DNA of 64,000 nt from Chrysemys picta bellii (lineage: Eukaryota; Chordata; Testudines; Emydidae). The DNA is taken from NCBI RefSeq assembly GCF_011386835.1, contig NC_088792.1:39360882-39424881 (forward strand), given 5' to 3'. Shown piece by piece: positions 1 to 11,189 of this stretch. Positions within the stretch are counted from its first letter, which is position 1; each line of letters starts with the position of its first letter. The notes under the pieces are model-generated. The model was not told the DNA's origin and made no database searches. It saw only the letters and a program-made list of their open reading frames with translations. Position numbers and translations under genes: made by a program.

Positions 1-2840
1 ATTTTTAAACTAATTCAGTCTCTGTTTCCTTACATCTTTTATTACACAGTTTTATGTAACGGGTCACTGGAACAATTCATGAACCTGTCCCCACTTTTAC
101 CAATTAGGCTCACAGATAAAGTAGGCCTGCTAGGCCTCAGTTATTACAACAGCTGTCCTGGAACTGGTCTTGGCCTCAGTGCTGCAGTGAGTGCAACATG
201 AACACAAGCGTCTGCCCATGCAGAATTGATTTCAGCATCACTGCCTTCATTAGCAAAATACCATTGAGTGTGAGAAAGAGTGGCAGAATCTGGCCCTCTT
301 GACTGAGTGACATGAGAGACTTTCTCTACTCATGCTCAGTGTTGCCATCTTGATAATATAACCAGTCCAAGAAAACATGAGACAAAAAATTGACCAAGGG
401 CCTGAGAACAGTTTGAAAGAACAATAGCTTAATACTTAAGTTTCCTAGATTTCATTGTCTAGTTTTTAGTGAAAAGCCTACAATATTAGCTCTGAAACAA
501 GCAAGCACCAATCTTTTTGCAGGATAAGAAGTAAAAAGATTAGAATGAAATAAGTTCTGTAGATTTGGTTCAACATTAACCCACTGACCTCATTCAGAAT
601 ATCATGAGCTCAAGTTTACTACTTTGGGTAATATCATATAAATGATACAATACAAAATAATTTTCAGTTTTATACTGTGAAGAGTTGTTCTCATGATTAT
701 AATACAAAGGACATGAAGAAGAACATGATCCTGCAAAAATACTAGAAAATGCACATTGAAAAAGAGAGATTATCTAGTCTCAAAAGTTCCTCTACATGGG
801 TGTTTGTTAAATTTAATCTGTTTGATTTTTAGGGGTCTGAAAAGGGGAATTACTGAGGTAGCTGATCAAAAGATTTCTTGATTTGGAAGCACTTTTAATT
901 TTACTGAAAATGTTTCATCTTATGCAATAGCAATTGGCTTCTGTCACCTAATATCTAACAGAAATAATTTCGATATGGAGACGTAGCTGAAATCTGCAAA
1001 CAAATTGTATCACCGTAGCAGATATAGTAATAGATATCCTGCCAACAGTATAACTAACATACGTATTTCTGATTTTAAAAAGTGCTCCTCTGTCTTAAGT
1101 TTTTGGGCTGGGGGGAGGGCTTGGGAGTGATGAACATCTGAAAGCTTAAAACAAGTGAGTGGAAAGAAGGTTGGATCACTGTGTAATTTGAGGAGCCATC
1201 TATCTGGTTTGGATAGGTGTTCTAATCCTAAACACAGGTTTTAAATTTGCTGGCTATTTGTTTTGATTTGTTTATATCTTTTGGAGGAAGGGTGATGGGA
1301 TCTGGAAGGATGTACCTTAAATTTTGTGAGATTTTTGGGCTCTACTCCTGCAGTGCTGATAAGCTCGAGAAGAGTGAAGCTTCAGAGACTATCCTTTCAT
1401 TCCAGAGGCTTCCGTTCTGCAGCTTTGATAGTCTGAGGATGTGTTAATTATTTATTTGGTAATATTTAAAGATTTTAAAATTCTTCCTTGTAAGGGGTTT
1501 TTTGTTAGTCATAGGCTACATATACACTATGAGCTCGGAGGTCTGATTCCCATCTCACTGAGACATTCTCGTGCTAGTTCTCATCTGAACCAGCACACTA
1601 AAAATAGTAGTGTAGCTGTGGTAGAAATCAGTGGCAATTGTGGCACAGGCTAGCTGTCCCGAGTACATAACTTCTGGGTCAAGTGAGTTTGTACTCAGGG
1701 CTGCCACAGCCACTGCTACGCTACTAGTTTTAGCATGCTAGTGTACCCAATTAGTTCATTTGATCATTTAATTGTGTTATCTGTTATTTCATATGTAATC
1801 AATGTGTGATGAGTAGATTTAAGTTAAGGTGTAGGTACAGATATAAGTAGGGTGAAATCATAGGAGTATAAAATTGATAGGTATTTAGGAGTGATGAGTG
1901 TGTACTAGGTATATAATAAAGCGAGGCTGTAATGCAAGGCCTACAGGCTCAGGCTTGTAGGATTTTAGCTTAGCCACACTAGACCTCAGGCTTAAGGAGG
2001 CTTGACATAAGTAGGTAACATAAGAATAATCCTGTGCCAGTAGAATTACAAGATTACTGAAAAGAATGTGCCAATAATGGTGTTCTGGGAAAAGATACTG
2101 CAACATACCCATTTAGGCTGCAAGGCACCTGATTGTAACATGATGGAAAGTTCTGCTCTGACTACAGATTACCATGAGACATGTTGACATAAATGTTAAT
2201 AAGATGTTAATAACAATAAAGAGAATTAAGAGAACAACCTATGAGAAGTAAGGCACCCCAACATTTATGGGGTGTGGAAGTACAGTTAAGGAAAAGGAAG
2301 TTGGAGCCCGCATACATATGCATGAGGTGTTCGTCATGGTCATAACAACAGGATAGAAAGGGTTCCCTGGTATGGATAGGGTGGAAAATCCCAGCAGGAA
2401 TCGCTCCCCTATCAATGACCACCTGCTGAGAGCTCCATCAGACTCTAAAATATCTTTGGGAATGTGAGTATGAATACTGCATTATCCATTGCATTGGTTA
2501 TCTTAGATTTTATATATTTGTTTGTAATTGTAATTTTAATCATTTGCGTAGTAAAACTTACAATACAGACAAGATTCCTTACTGGTGACTGTCTGTGGTC
2601 ATGGGCCTCATTCTTCATGTGTTTCTGGAGCCTCCAAACCTAAGAAAATCAGTAAAGGTGACTTTCACCGTGTTGATCTCAAAACTGTAGCACCGCAGGA
2701 GCTAGACTCACTCACTATGGGCACTATAGTTTAACACAGGACTATCAATTCAATTTAACTAAAGACTATGCTAGCTCAGATGGGAGCTAGCATGAGTATG
2801 TCTATGGGAGCTGGAAATCACACTCCTAGCTCTTCGTGTA
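1..2840. other. Intergenic DNA, no gene recognised
   Basis: AT-rich sequence with no coding exon I can support; the short open frames show no domain or splice structure. Two stretches, about 1540-1745 and about 2745-2850, share phrases such as GCTAGC-flanked segments and look like diverged fragments of an old dispersed repeat, but no termini or target duplications can be defined. Confidence 0.5.
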
Positions 2841-2843
2841 GGC

Positions 2844-2931
2844 CAGGGATTGGCAACCTGGTGGGCCGCGAGACATTTTGTTTACGTTGACCATCTGCAG
2901 GCATGGCCCCCCGCAGCTTCCAGTGGTTGCA
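2844..2931. mobile_element. Truncated hAT-type MITE
   Basis: Starts with CAGGGATTGGCAACCTGGTGGG, close to the CAGGGGTNGGCAAC terminus of the other hAT MITEs in this window. It continues with a GC-rich stretch about Cs, Gs and CCGCAGCTTCC and then ends abruptly, so the right terminus is missing. The preceding octamer GTGTAGGC fits the nnnTAnnn target pattern seen at the complete copies. Confidence 0.6.
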
Positions 2932-3601
2932 TAATGTTCTTCAGACATGACTAATTACTGTACATATCTTTCATTTGTTAATTAGCTGCTTTGATTTCTA
3001 AGACCAGAAAAGCACTTAAGCACCTGCTTAACTTTAAATGTTAGTCCTGTTGACTTCAAATGATGGGGTTCTTGTGCATCTACGCACATTTAAATCTTTA
3101 TGAAGTTATCCACAAATTCCTCAGAAAGGATCTATTGCTGCTATCGTAAATTATCTGTACCTTCTTGTAAAAGGTTTGATAGCAGAAAGACATTTGTAGT
3201 TGTGTGATATATAGAACTCCTCCAATGTGACTTCTTAGGAAACTAAGGACTATATTGCCAGTGCGTGTAAACTGGTCTAACTTCAGTGATTTATACCTGT
3301 TACAAGTTGAAAATGTAATGAGTTATTTGAATGTAATGGTCACCGTGTGTCAGTGACTGGGATGTGGACTGAAGCAGGTATCAGGCATAGGGGTTGGAGC
3401 AGGTGTCAGTAGCCAGAGGCCAGAGCCAAGGGGCACAGCCAGTGTCAGGAGTTGGAGATTAGATGCCAAGACTAAGGGTTAGAGCTGAAGTCAAAAGTCA
3501 GGAATGAGACCCAAATGTCAGAGCTGGGTTACTTGGAGTGAGGCAGGGCAGAAACTACCTCAGCTGTGAGCAAATGCTTTGAGCAGCCACTGAACTGCTA
3601 C

Positions 3602-4318
3602 TTTCAGAGTAGCAGCCGTGTTAGTCTGTATCCGCAAAAAGAAGAACAGGAGTACTTGTGGCACCTTAGATACTAACAAATTTATTAGAGCATAAGCTTT
3701 CGTGGACTACAGCCCACTTCTTCGGATGCATATAGAATGGAACATATATTGAGGAGATATATATATATACACACATACAGAGAGCATAAACAGGTGGGAG
3801 TTGTCTTACCAACTCTGAGAGGCCAATTAATTAAGAGAAAAAAAACTTTTGAAGTGATAATCAAGATAGCCCAGTACAGACAGTTTGATAAGAAGTGTGA
3901 GCATACTTACAAGGGGAGATAGAATCAATGTTTGTAATGGCTCAGCCATTCCCAGCTAGAATTGATATGCAAACTAGACACAATCAACTCCGGTTTGAAT
4001 AAGGACTGGGAATGGCTGAGCCATTACAAACATTGATTCTATCTCCCCTTGTAAGTATGCTCACACTTCTTATCAAACTGTCTGTACTGGGCTATCTTGA
4101 TTACCACTTCAAAAGTTTTTTTTCTCTTAACTAATTTGCCTCTCAGAGTTGGTAAGACAACTCCCACCTGTTTATGCTCTCTGTATGTGTGTATATATAT
4201 CTCCTCAATATATGTTCCATTCTATATGCATCCGAAGAAGTGGGCTGTAGTCCACGAAAGCTTATGCTCTAATAAATTTGTTAGTCTCTAAGGTGCCACA
4301 AGTACTCCTGTTCTTCTT
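3602..4318. mobile_element. 717-bp fold-back (inverted-repeat) element, PLE-related, family A
   Basis: Two long arms, about 3638-3955 and 4006-4319, are near-perfect reverse complements separated by a 50-bp spacer. The direct repeat TGAACTGCTAC flanks the insertion (3591-3601 and 4319-4329), an 11-bp target duplication. The left end has about 36 extra bases (AGAGTAGCAGCCGTGTTAGT...) with no partner on the right, so this is an inverted dimer with unequal ends rather than a TIR transposon. The outer arm sequence is related to family B and to the 97-bp fragment at 19400-19496, which links it to Penelope-like termini. It contains a hammerhead-like core at 4232-4269 and its inverse near 3698-3725. 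Confidence 0.8.
4232..4269 (+). ncRNA. Hammerhead-ribozyme-like core (family A), degenerate
   Basis: CCGAAGA (4232-4238; consensus CUGANGA with U to C at the second position), stem II GTGG/CCAC (4240-4243 with 4252-4255), GAAA (4256-4259), a 3-bp stem III AGC/GCT, and C4269 as the possible cleavage nucleotide. The core mutation would probably abolish activity. I cannot form a convincing stem I from the flanks. Confidence 0.4.
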
Positions 4319-4933
4319 TGAACTGCTACTGTTGCTTCTACTGCTGGGCCTAAGAGCCAGTTGCTGACTCTTCCAGCCAATAAGGCGGTGCAGCCAATTA
4401 CCCATCCTGCCCCAGGACAGCTGTGCTCATTAGGCTGCCTGAGGACTGGTTCTGCTTCAGGCCCTGCTTCCTAACACCATGAGATGGATATGACTGCTGC
4501 TCTACTTTTCATGTATTATTATTAATTTCCACCTATAGGAAGCCACAGGCTCTTAAAAATGCTTGTTGGTAAAGTTGATGAAATACTGTATAATAATGAT
4601 ACAACATATAATGTTGGTAATATCCTAATATTCTAGTATGAGTTTGGGGAACCCAAGTCTGAAGTACTTAGAGTTTGCAATTCAGTCTATATGTGCATCG
4701 TAGTTCATTTTTAAGAGGGTTTTTTTAAAGACATTCGGGAGGATACAGAGTTACCCCTGTAGCTCTAGGACAGTGTACTTACAAATACATTTGGGTATCC
4801 TCCCCAGTGTACAGTTATCATAGAATCATAGACTTTAAGGTCAGAAGGGACCATTATGATTGTCTAGTCTGACCTCCTGCACAATGCAGGCCACAGAATC
4901 TCACCCACCCACTTCTGTAATCAAACCCCTAAC

Positions 4934-5347
4934 CTATGTCTGAGCTACTGAAGTCCTCAAATCGTGGTTTAAAGACTTCAAGGTGCAGAGACTCCACCAG
5001 CAAGTGACCCGAACCCCACGCTGCAGAGGAAGGTGAAACCCCCCCAGGGCCTCTGCCAATCTGCCCTGGAGGAAAATTCCTTCCCGACCCCAAATATGGC
5101 GATCAGCTAAACCCTGAGCATGTGGGCAAGACTCATCAGCCAGACACCTTTCATAAGACAGGTTTTCCATTCCTTGGATCATCCTAGTAGCCCTTCTCTG
5201 TACCTGTTCCAGTTTGAATTCATCCTTCTTAAACACGGGAGACCAGAACTGCACACAGTATTCCATATGAGGTTTCACCAGTGCCTTGTATAACAGTTCT
5301 AACACCTCCTTATCTCTACTGGAAATACCTTGCCTGATGCATCCCAA
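4934..5347 (-). pseudogene. CR1 ORF2 C-terminal fragment
   Basis: The frame contains SRDKEVLELLYKALVKPHME, then YCVQFWSP and KLEQVQRRATRMIQGME, the conserved region downstream of the RT palm in CR1-clade ORF2 proteins. The N-terminal side is cut off from the RT frame by frameshifts around 5350-5550, so no functional protein is made. Confidence 0.85.
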
Positions 5348-5554
5348 GACTGCATTTTTTCACAGCCGTATCACATTGGCAGCTCATAGTCATCCTGTGA
5401 TCAACCAATACTCCAAGGTCCTTCTCCTCTTCTGTTACTTCCAACTGATGCATCCCCAGTTTATAACAAAATTTTGTTATTAATCCCTAAATTCATGACC
5501 TTGCACTTTTCACTATTAAATTTCATCCTATTACTATTAGTCCAGTTTACAATG

Positions 5555-6371
5555 TCATCCAGATCTTCCTGTATGATATCCCGGTCCTTCTCTGTATTGG
5601 CAATACCTCCCAACTTCGTCATCCGCAAATTTTATTAGTACATTTCCAGTTTTTGTGCCCAGGTCAGTAGTAAAAAGATCAAATAAGATTGGTCCCAAAA
5701 CCGATCCCTGAGGAACTCCACTAGTAACCTCCCTCCAGCTTGACATTTCACCTTTCAGTACGACTCGTTGTAGTCTCCCCTTTAACCAGTTCCTTATCCA
5801 CCTTTCAATTTTCATATTGATCCCCATCTTTTCCAATTTAGCTAATAATTCCCCATGTGGAACCATATCAAATGCCTTACTGAAATGGAGGTAAATTAGA
5901 TCCAGTGTGTTTCCTTTGTCTAAAAAATCTGTTACCTTCTCAAAGAAGGAGATCAGGTTGGTTTGACACAATCTACCATTTGTAAAACCATGTTGTATTT
6001 TGTCCCAGTTACTATTGACCTCAATGTCCTTAACTACTTTCTCCTTCAAAATTTTTTCCAAGACCTTGCATATTAGAGATTTCAAACTAACAGGCCTGTA
6101 GTTACCCGGATCACTTTTTTTTTTTTTTTTTTTTACTTTCTTAAGAATAGGAACTGTTAGCAATTCTCCAGTCATACGCTACAACCCCTGAGTTTACAGA
6201 TTCATTAAAAATTCTTGCTAATGGGTTTGCAATTTCATGTGCCAGTTCCTTTAATATTCTTGGATGAATATTATCTGGGCCCCCTGATTTAGTCCCATGA
6301 AGCTGTTTAAATTTGGCTTCTACCTCGGATGTGGTAATATCTACCTCCATATCCTCATTCCCATTTGTCAT
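5555..6371 (-). pseudogene. CR1 reverse transcriptase fragments (ORF2)
   Basis: Two overlapping minus frames (6141-6371 and 5555-6175) give, in order, GPDNIHPRILKELA, then DPGNYRPVSLKSL, FSKAFDMVPHG, SGVPQGSVLGPILF and FADD, the blocks of a non-LTR reverse transcriptase including the catalytic aspartate pair. The first frame shifts into the second near 6170, next to a poly-A run (poly-T on the + strand, 6113-6134) that encodes a lysine stretch. The enzyme would copy CR1 RNA at a nicked target; here it is a dead copy. Confidence 0.9.
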
Positions 6372-6380
6372 CCTAGCATT

Positions 6381-6575
6381 ATCATAGAATCATAGAATAC
6401 CAGGGTTGGAAGGGACCTCAGGAGGTCATCTAGTCCAATCCCCTGCTGAAAGCAGGACCAATCCTCAGACAGATTTTTGCCCCAGATCCCTAACTGGTCC
6501 CCTCAAGGACTGAACTCACAACCCTAGGTTTAGCAGGCCAGTGCTCAAACTACTGAGCAATCTCCCCCCCCCCCA
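6381..6575 (-). mobile_element. tRNA-derived SINE with CR1-like tail (Cry I type)
   Basis: Read on the minus strand it begins after a G-run with a tRNA-like head: box A-like TTGCTCAGTAGTTTGAGC and box B-like GTTGTGAGTTCAGTCC. It then runs through GGATTGGTCCTGCTTT and ends in a CR1-like tail, GATTCTATGAT. This tRNA-head/CR1-tail structure is that of the Cry I SINEs of cryptodiran turtles. It sits inside the CR1 copy, so it is younger than it. Confidence 0.8.
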
Positions 6576-7248
6576 TTTGCCTCATTAAAGACTGAGGCAA
6601 AATATTTGTTTAGATATTGGGCTATGCCTAGATTATCCTTAACCTCCACTCCATCCTCCATGTTTAGCGGCCCCACTTCTTCTTTGTTTTCTTCTTATTT
6701 ATATGGCTATAGAACCTTTTACTATTGGTTTTAATTCCCTTTGCAAGGTCCAACTCTACATGGCTTTTGGCCTTTCTCACTTTATCCCTACATGTTCTGA
6801 CCTCAATAAGGTAGCTTTACTTGCTGATCACTCCCATCTTCCACTCCTTGTAGACTTTCTGCTTTTTCTTAGGGTATGTCTACACTAAGAGTAGTTCGAT
6901 TTTACTTAAAGCGAATTTGTGGAGCCGATATTACGAAGTCAAACGTGTGTATCCACACTAAGGACAGTAATTCGACTTAGTGTGGACTCACAAACGGGGC
7001 AAGCGTCCGCATTGGAAGCGGTGCACTGTGTGCAGCTATCCCACAGTTCCTGCAGTTCCCGCTGCCCATTGGAATTCTGGGTCGAGCCCCCAATGCCTGC
7101 TGGGGCAAAAAAATGTGTCGAGGATGGTTTTGGGTAACTGTCGTCATTCAACCCTCACTCCCGCCCTCCCTCCGTGAAAGCGCCGGCGGGCAATCAGTTC
7201 GCGCACTTTTCTGGTGATTGACAGCGCGGACGCCACAGCACTGCGAGC

Positions 7249-8499
7249 ATGGAGCCCGCTGCGATCATCGCTGCAATTATGCCCGTTGTCAACACCTTGC
7301 ACCTTATCATCCACCTTTTTCAGAGGCAGATGCTGAGAAATCGGGCGAGGAGGCTACGGCAGCGCAGTGAGGACATTAAGTCTGAGAGGGGCACAGACCT
7401 CTCACAAAGCACGGACCCCGCGCTGTGAACATCATGGTGGCAATGGGTCATGTTGATGCTGTGGAATGGCAATTCTGGGCCTGGGAAACAAGCACGGACT
7501 GGTGGGACCGCATAGTGCTGCAGGTCTGGGATGAATCACAGTGGCTGTGAAACTTTCAGATGTGTAAGGGAACTTTCCTGGAACTTTGTGAGTTGCTGTC
7601 CCCTGCCCTGAAGCGCAAGGACACCCGGATGCGAGCAGCACTGACTGTCCAGAAGCAAGCCATAGCCCTCTGGAAGCTTGCAACGCCAGACAGCTACCGG
7701 TCAGTCGCGAATCACTTTGGCGTGGGCAAATCTACCGTGGGGGTTGCTGTGATGCAAGTAGCCAACACAGTCGTTGAGCTACTGCTCTCAAAGGTAGTGA
7801 CCCTGGGAAACATGCAGGTGATCATAGATGGCTTCGCTGCGATGGGATTCCCAAACTGCAGTGGGGCTATAGATGGAACTCACATCCCTATCCTGGGACC
7901 GGACCACCAGGCCAGCAGGTACAATAACCGAAAGGGCTACTTTTCAATGGTGCTGCAAGCGCTGGTGGACCATATGGGACGTTTTACCAACATCAACGTT
8001 GGATGGCCGGGCAAGGTTCATGATGCTCGCGTTTTCAGGAACTCTGGTCTGTTTAGATGGCTGCAGGAAGGTATTTACTTCCCGGACCAGAAAGTAACTG
8101 TTGGGGATGTGGAGATGCCTATAGTCATCCTCGGGGACCCAGCCTACCCGCTAATGCACTGTCTCATGAAGCCCTATACAGGCGCCCTGGACGGTGAAAA
8201 AGAACTCTTCAACTACCGGCTGAGCAAGTGCAGAAGGGTGGTGGAGTGTGCGTTTGGATGTCTGAAGGGGAGATGGAGAAGCGTACTGACTCGCTCTGAT
8301 CTCAGCGAAATCAATATCCACATTGTTATTGTAGCTTGCTGTGTGCTCCACAATCTCTGAGAGTAAGGGGGAGACGTTTATGGCGGGGTGGGAGGTTGAG
8401 GCAAATTGCCTGGCTGCTGATTACGCCCAGCCAGACAGCCAGGTGATTAGAAGAGCCCAGCGGGACACGCTGTGCATCCAGGAAGCTTTTGAAAGCTAG
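7249..8499 (+). pseudogene. Harbinger DDE transposase, decayed
   Basis: The probable original start is ATG at 7249, giving MEPAAIIAAIMPVVNT and 59 codons to a TGA at 7426. Homologous reading resumes in another frame (WQFWAWETSTDWWDRIVLQ), is cut again by a TGA just before 7560, and then stays open for 266 codons (7560-8357). In that frame I see an HTH-like SYRSVANHFGVGKST (residues 45-59), then AIDGTHIP with D105, GKVHDARVF with D155 and RRVVECAFG with E229, the likely catalytic triad. At 8357 a short deletion shifts the frame; the family-like C-terminus (GETFMAGWEVEA) continues to TAG at 8497-8499. The enzyme would cut and paste the element at TWA-like sites. Confidence 0.9.
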
Positions 8500-8551
8500 G
8501 TTCCAGAGTGAGCAGGGTAACCTGTGACTATTAAGTTTGTTTAAACAGAAG

Positions 8552-9430
8552 CTGAACCTGCCCCCGTTTCTTTACCCAGTTAATGTTGACTATCCTCTCC
8601 AGTTACCAACCCCCTTCTCTTCCCCCACCTTCCAACACACCTTTAAAAATAAAATAAATGAAACTTTGTTTATTAACACCGTTTTCTTTATTAAGGATTT
8701 CGTGGTGAAGGGTTGAAACTGGGACGCAGACTGGTGGGGAGCGGGTGTAGTGATGGAAAGGATGCTTCTAAACTCGAGGAATGACAGGCTCTTGCTCCTA
8801 GAGTGGTCCGCAGTGGTGGACTGGTTGTTTCAATGGAGCCTGCCACCCCTCCTTTTCGGGACTCTGTGTAGGGGCTATGTGACTTTGGCAGGGGAGGGCG
8901 GTTACAGATCCCATGCTGCATGGCTCTGTCGTCCAGGCTAAGGACCGCTGCATAAGATCTGTAACCGCCCTCCCCCGCCACAAACTCACATAGCCCCTCC
9001 CCCCCAGAACATGAAAACCACCTCCCAAACTGACCAGGGTGCCTAGTGACTGCAATGTGTGTGTGTGACCTTCTGCTGAACCTGCCCCCGTGTCTGTACT
9101 CTGGTAAAGGTGACTGTCCTCTCCAATTACCAATCCTCTTCCCTCCCCTTCAAACACACTCTCCTCTAAAAGAACATGATGGAAACAGTAATTAACAGAA
9201 ATGTATTTTTTTATTAACAACTACACAGTTAGGGGATGAAACTGGAACGGGGGCTTCGGTGAGGTGCTTTTGGAGTGAAGGAAAGGACTTATCAAATCTT
9301 TGGGAATGAGAGCCTTCTGCTACTTGAGCAGTCTGCAGGGGTGGAGTGACTGTTTTCACGGCCCCTGCTACCCCTCCTTCTTCAGACTTTGGGTGAGGGG
9401 GGGATGGGACTTTGTGGCGGGAGAGGGCAG
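8552..9430. repeat. Direct tandem duplication inside the Harbinger
   Basis: Two diverged copies start with GCTGAACCTGCCCCCGT at 8552 and 9073 (offset about 520 bp). Both continue through CTCTCCA-TTACCAA, ACACAC, a run similar to GGATGAAACTGG, AGTGGTCCGCAG / GAGCAGTCTGCAG, and CACCCCTCCTT, to about 8950 and 9430. The duplicated block lies at the junction of the two convergent genes and covers their 3' ends, including AATAAA-like signals. The copies have diverged clearly, so this is an old event. Confidence 0.75.
8871..8993. repeat. Hairpin: about 40-bp inverted repeat
   Basis: GGGGCTATGTGACTTTGGCA (8871-8890) and the following AGGGCGGTTACAGATC are mirrored by GATCTGTAACCGCCCTCC and CACATAGCCCC in 8953-8993, with about 40 bp between the arms. 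It lies in the first unit of the tandem duplication and has no counterpart in the second, so it is a local inverted duplication. Confidence 0.7.
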
Positions 9431-11189
9431 TTAGAGAGAGAATGCAGCGGGGCTCTGTCCTCCTGCCTCTGGTCCTGCAGAACATCTACAAGGCGCCAGA
9501 GCATGTCCGTTTGCTCCCTCATTAGTCCAAGCAGCGTTTGAGTCGCCTGCTGGTCTTCCTGCCGCCACCTGTCCTCCCGTTCGCTGTGTGATCGCTGGTA
9601 TTGCGACATGTTCTCCCTCCACTGGGTCTGCTGTGCCGCCTCAGCTCGGGAGCAGCCCATAAGTTCTGAGAACATCTCATCCCGTGTCCTTTTCTTTCGT
9701 CGCCTGATCTGCGCCAGCCTCTGGGAGGGCGATGCCGGGGTAGCTCGGGAGACGCTCGCAGCTGTGGGATAGGGAAAAAGGGAGTGAATTCCTCAAAGAT
9801 ACAGTTTTGCGAACAATGAATATAGTCTTTCTCTGTGAACAAGACCATGCACAGTACCTATCACATGCACACGCAGTACAAGGTCGAATTTTCGGCCTTC
9901 CCATTGAGTTCCTGGGGTCTTGCTGTACAGATCACACAAGTGGGGCCGGAGAACGGAATTTGGCTAGCAGGCGGACATAGTAAGCTGTAGACTTTTGGCT
10001 GCTTAAAGCTTAATTTATAGCAGTGCCCTCCTTTCACGTTCCAAGCAATGCTCCTAGCGTTGGCCAGTTCCTGCTGCCGGCAATCCGGCCAGCATGAACT
10101 CTGCCCCTGTCCCGCTTCCACCACGTGGCTGTAAACCGCCGGTTACAGTTATGTAAAGGAACAGGCAATCAGTCCCAATACTAACATTCCCCTAATTCAA
10201 AGCAGGTCACCATGAGTGATATCACTCTGATGAGGATTTCAGAGACAGAGAAAGACCGCATGCTGCGTGAATGCCAGCAAACACCAGGGCCATATGCCAC
10301 CATGCTTTGCGAGGCAATGATCCCGGAGTACTTGCCGCTAGCCTGGCGCGGAAAAGTTTCCTACCATGGAGGACGCAATAAGGCCGCTCTCCCCAGGAAC
10401 CTGATGCAAAGGCTTTCACAATACCTCCAGGAGAGCTTCGTGGAGATGTCCCAGGAGAATTTCTGATCTATCCCCGTACATATTGACAGAATTTTCCAGT
10501 AGCTGCACTGGCAAAGACTAAAAACTAAAGCGCCTAGGGCAAACTAATCATGAAAAACCCATTAAGATACCATTCCTATTCTGTTCAAAATAAATGTTTA
10601 AAACACTTACCTACTGATCCTTCCCCTGATTGACGGTCCGGGTTACCGCCTTGGGAGGGTTGGTTGGGGGATCTCCGTGAGGGTGATGAAGAGATCCTGG
10701 CTGTCGGGAAAATCAGCGTTGAAAGCGCTGTCGACTGCCTCGTCCTCCTCATCTCCTTCCTCATCTTCCCCATCCGCGAACATCTCCAAGGAAGCGGCCG
10801 TCGATAATACCCCATCGTCAGAGTCCATGGACAATGGTGGGGTAGTGGTGGCGGCCGCACCTAGAATGGAATGCAGTGCCTCGTAGAAACGGCATGTCTG
10901 GGGCTGGGATCCGGAGCGTCCGTTTGACGCTTTGGTCTTCTGGTACCCTTGTCAGAGTTCCTTGATTTTTCACGCGGCGCTGCGTTGCATCCCGGCTGTA
11001 TCCTCTCTCCATCATGGCTTTTGAGATCTTCTCATAGATCTTCTCATTCCGTTTTTTTGATCGCAGCTCCAAAAGCACGGACTCATTGCCCCACACAGTG
11101 ATCAGATCCAAGACTTCCCGATCAGTCCATGCTGGGGCCCTCTTTCTATTCTGCGATTGCATGGTCACCTCTGCTGGAGAGCTCTGCAT
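9382..11189 (-). pseudogene. Harbinger SANT/Myb-like accessory gene, two exons, decayed
   Basis: Start ATG at 11189. Exon 1 (11189-10611) encodes a SANT/Myb-like trihelix region: RKRAPAWTDREVLDLITVW at about residues 15-33, then SKKRNEKIYEKIS and GYSRDATQRRVK. After an extra A and a TGA near 10970, the acidic stretch DGEDEEGDEEDEAVDS and DSQDLFITLTEIP continue in another frame. A consensus donor GTAAGT (10610-10605) and an acceptor CCCTATCCCACAG at 9762 define an 849-bp intron. Exon 2 (9761-9382) gives MFSELMGCSRAEAAQQTQW and RQEDQQATQTLLGLMREQTD, a coiled-coil-like end. In PIF/Harbinger elements this protein binds element ends and helps the transposase into the nucleus. Confidence 0.85.
10212..10466 (+). 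CDS. Unknown 84-aa ORF inside the accessory-gene intron (antisense)
   Basis: It starts at ATG in the context GGTCACCATGA, with a purine at -3, and stays open for 84 codons: SDITLMRISETEKDRMLREC, later ALPRNLMQRLSQYLQESFVE. It is soluble, charged and leucine-rich, ends at TGA, and has no recognised domain. It lies wholly within the 849-bp intron of the SANT-like gene, on the strand of the transposase. Unlike both main genes it has no visible stop or frameshift. It may be a third protein of this Harbinger lineage or a chance frame. Confidence 0.4.
   Translation: MSDITLMRISETEKDRMLRECQQTPGPYATMLCEAMIPEYLPLAWRGKVSYHGGRNKAALPRNLMQRLSQYLQESFVEMSQENF

Larger units (their letters stand above)
3340..4490. 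repeat. Unclassified GC-richer repeat split by a fold-back insertion
   Basis: Sequence at about 3340-3600 (repeated phrases of the CAGAGCC / GTCAG / GGAGTTGG kind) resumes at 4320-4490 after the fold-back element. The 11-bp TGAACTGCTAC at the split site proves the two parts were once continuous. It resembles LTR-like turtle repeats, but no LTR termini are visible, so the class is left open. Confidence 0.4.
4817..6871 (-). mobile_element. CR1 LINE, 3' part (RT and 3' end)
   Basis: The 3' terminus is at the low-coordinate side (ATCATAGAATCATAGAC, the reverse complement of the CR1 tail). Minus-strand coding remnants cover the end of the reverse transcriptase and the downstream KLEQVQRRATRMIQGMENL region (4934-5347). 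The element continues beyond the Harbinger insertion at 11575 to about 12600, which holds the endonuclease portion. A Cry I-type SINE is nested at 6381-6575. Confidence 0.9.
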
